From the NCBI GenBank assembly GCA_009746045.1, contig RPFO01000022.1:4767202-4831201 (forward strand): a stretch of 64,000 nucleotides of DNA, written 5' to 3'. Shown here one piece after another: positions 62,823 to 64,000 of the stretch. The stretch comes from Mesostigma viride. Taxonomy: Eukaryota; Streptophyta; Mesostigmatophyceae; Mesostigmatales; Mesostigmataceae. Position 1 is the stretch's first letter; each line of letters starts with the position of its first letter. The position numbers and the translations under genes are program-made. Under the pieces are notes generated by a model, which worked only from the letters and a program-made list of their open reading frames with translations, searched no databases and was not told the origin of the DNA.

Positions 62823-64000
62823 CTAGTGGGAATCCAAGAACACAGGCGCACTGCATCGGCCCGCGGACCGACTGCCCTAGTTGCTGCTGACGACATCGAC
62901 GACTGGCGGTTCTATTACGGAGGCGGCGACAGCACAGGGAACGGGGGCGTCGGTCTCCTCTGCTCCCCCGATCGCCGTGGCGACACATGGGCGAACCCCA
63001 GCTGGTCAACGCTCGGCTCCTTGTGGCCACCTTAATTCCATTCGGTGGAGGGCCACTCGACCTACGCCCTGACGGTGGGCGTCGGTTACGCACCCCACTC
63101 CGGCCACCCAGAGCAAGATCGCAAGGACTTCTTTGCTGCGCTGGAGAACCTGGCGAACGGCAACCCTGGTCGCAACTACCTCGCTCTGCTACTGGACGCC
63201 AACGCAACGCTACCACCGGGTACTGGCGGATGTCAGCACGCCCCCAACGGTACGGTCTCCAATGCCAATTAACACTGAACTTTTTGCTGATTTGCTTACG
63301 ACATGCGATTTGGTCACTGCCAACACGCGATTTGGTCACTGCCAACATCCGCTTTCCACATTATTAGTCCAGATGCTTTGGTCACGTGCATGCACACCTC
63401 GCCAACTGGCACTGAACGCTGCATCGACTATGTTGTGATGCGCAAGCGTCATGCATCAAGGATCTGTACTAGCTGCTCGCTCGCACGCGATCCCCCTGGT
63501 GCGCTCCGATCATCGCATCGTCACCGCCCGCATCCGCCTGCAATTCCCCTCGCCCTTTCGTAAGCACGTGGCACCACCTGATTTGCGCACACTGCAGTTG
63601 CTTGAGAAATCTGACGACGCTCTGGAGGACTTCCCTGAAAAACGCGCCCACAAGTGCGCGGCAGAGGAGTTCGTCGACACGCTGGACATCGCGGCCAGCC
63701 ACGGCCCAGAGCTCTGTTCGCTGCCGGCCCGGCATCGGCCCTTCGGCACCTTGCTGGCAAGCTGCCCGCGGCCAGGGCCCTGCAGCCCCCCCGCCGCCCG
63801 CCCCGCTTCACCAGCCTGCACCGGCTCCCCGCCATCATCCAGGCCCGGCAAGCCCTGCGCGAAAACTGCAACCCCGCCCGCTACGCCCGCCTCAAAGCCG
63901 ATTACCACTCGGCCATCCGGCCGGGCAGGCGACGTACCAAGGAGCAGGAGGACCTCCATGTCCGCGAGTACTTCGGCCCACCTCAAGGACCAGCACGGCA
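62823..64000 (+). pseudogene. LINE endonuclease/ORF2 start, 5' truncated, runs off window
   Basis: An APE-type endonuclease is readable: VGIQEHRRTASARGPTAL (catalytic Glu in Q-E-H), GGVGLLCSP, then in another frame VGVGYAPHSGHPEQDRKDFF, LALLLDANATLPPGT (the GDFNA equivalent, here LDANA), and CIDYVVMRKRH (the final ID/H region in altered form). From about 63640 on, the linker toward RT reads FTSLHRLPAIIQARQALREN and ARYARLKADYHSAIRPGRRR. Shifts occur near 63040 and at a 22-bp tandem duplication (GCGATTTGGTCACTGCCAACAC, 63304-63347). The start abuts the retropepsin fragment, as expected for a truncated LINE insertion. Confidence 0.75.

Overview
This is eukaryotic nuclear DNA, most likely from a green alga. 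The evidence is short introns with GTAAG donors and TGCAG/TTTCAG acceptors, a chromodomain-bearing Ty3 element, CACTA, hAT and piggyBac-type DNA transposons, and elements built from split direct repeats like TOC/PAT elements of Chlamydomonas. I saw no bacterial operons and no confident ordinary host gene. Almost the whole window is nested selfish DNA. The green-algal assignment is inference.

Region 1 (1-13.2 kb) is a compact minus-strand block of virus-type virion genes: a basic zinc-finger protein, a 101-residue protein, a penton-like protein, a 94-residue amphipathic protein, a major-capsid-like protein and an Ig-like fibre cut by the window edge. The order and motifs recall Polinton or polinton-like viruses. 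The capsid gene is split by a complete Ty3/gypsy chromovirus (1091-10491) with 5-bp target duplications, and its reading frame is otherwise intact. No polymerase, integrase or ATPase of the viral element lies in the window.

Region 2 (13.2-26.8 kb) holds a degraded cysteine-rich minus-strand gene, a 295-bp near-perfect palindrome, a plus-strand transposase-like gene (15.7-19.1 kb) with a GHTH-type motif, a tandem repeat, a split-direct-repeat element (20.8-22.9 kb), an ORF1-only LINE-like element and a 173-bp tandem repeat.

Region 3 (26.8-38.4 kb) is a giant tetranucleotide array (GTGA, GGGT, GGGA) into whose GGGA part an 8.6-kb CACTA element (29417-38024) has inserted. It carries a six-exon tnp2-type transposase and a divergent second gene.

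Region 4 (38.4-58.2 kb) is dominated by a minus-strand Copia-type element with the unusual domain order gag-INT-PR-RT-RH. Its gag is split by a second, non-autonomous CACTA element (48420-56559), which contains another split-direct-repeat element, an inverted-repeat MITE and a second, 5'-truncated ORF1-only LINE copy. A piggyBac-like non-autonomous element (41764-43107) lies at its 3' side.

Region 5 (58.4-64 kb) has a plus-strand gag interrupted at TTAA by a second piggyBac-like element, a minus-strand protease fragment interrupted by a hAT element with an 8-bp duplication, and the endonuclease end of a LINE running off the window. Many reading frames are broken by single-base indels. The two Ty3 LTRs also differ mainly by such indels, so some breaks may be assembly errors rather than decay.
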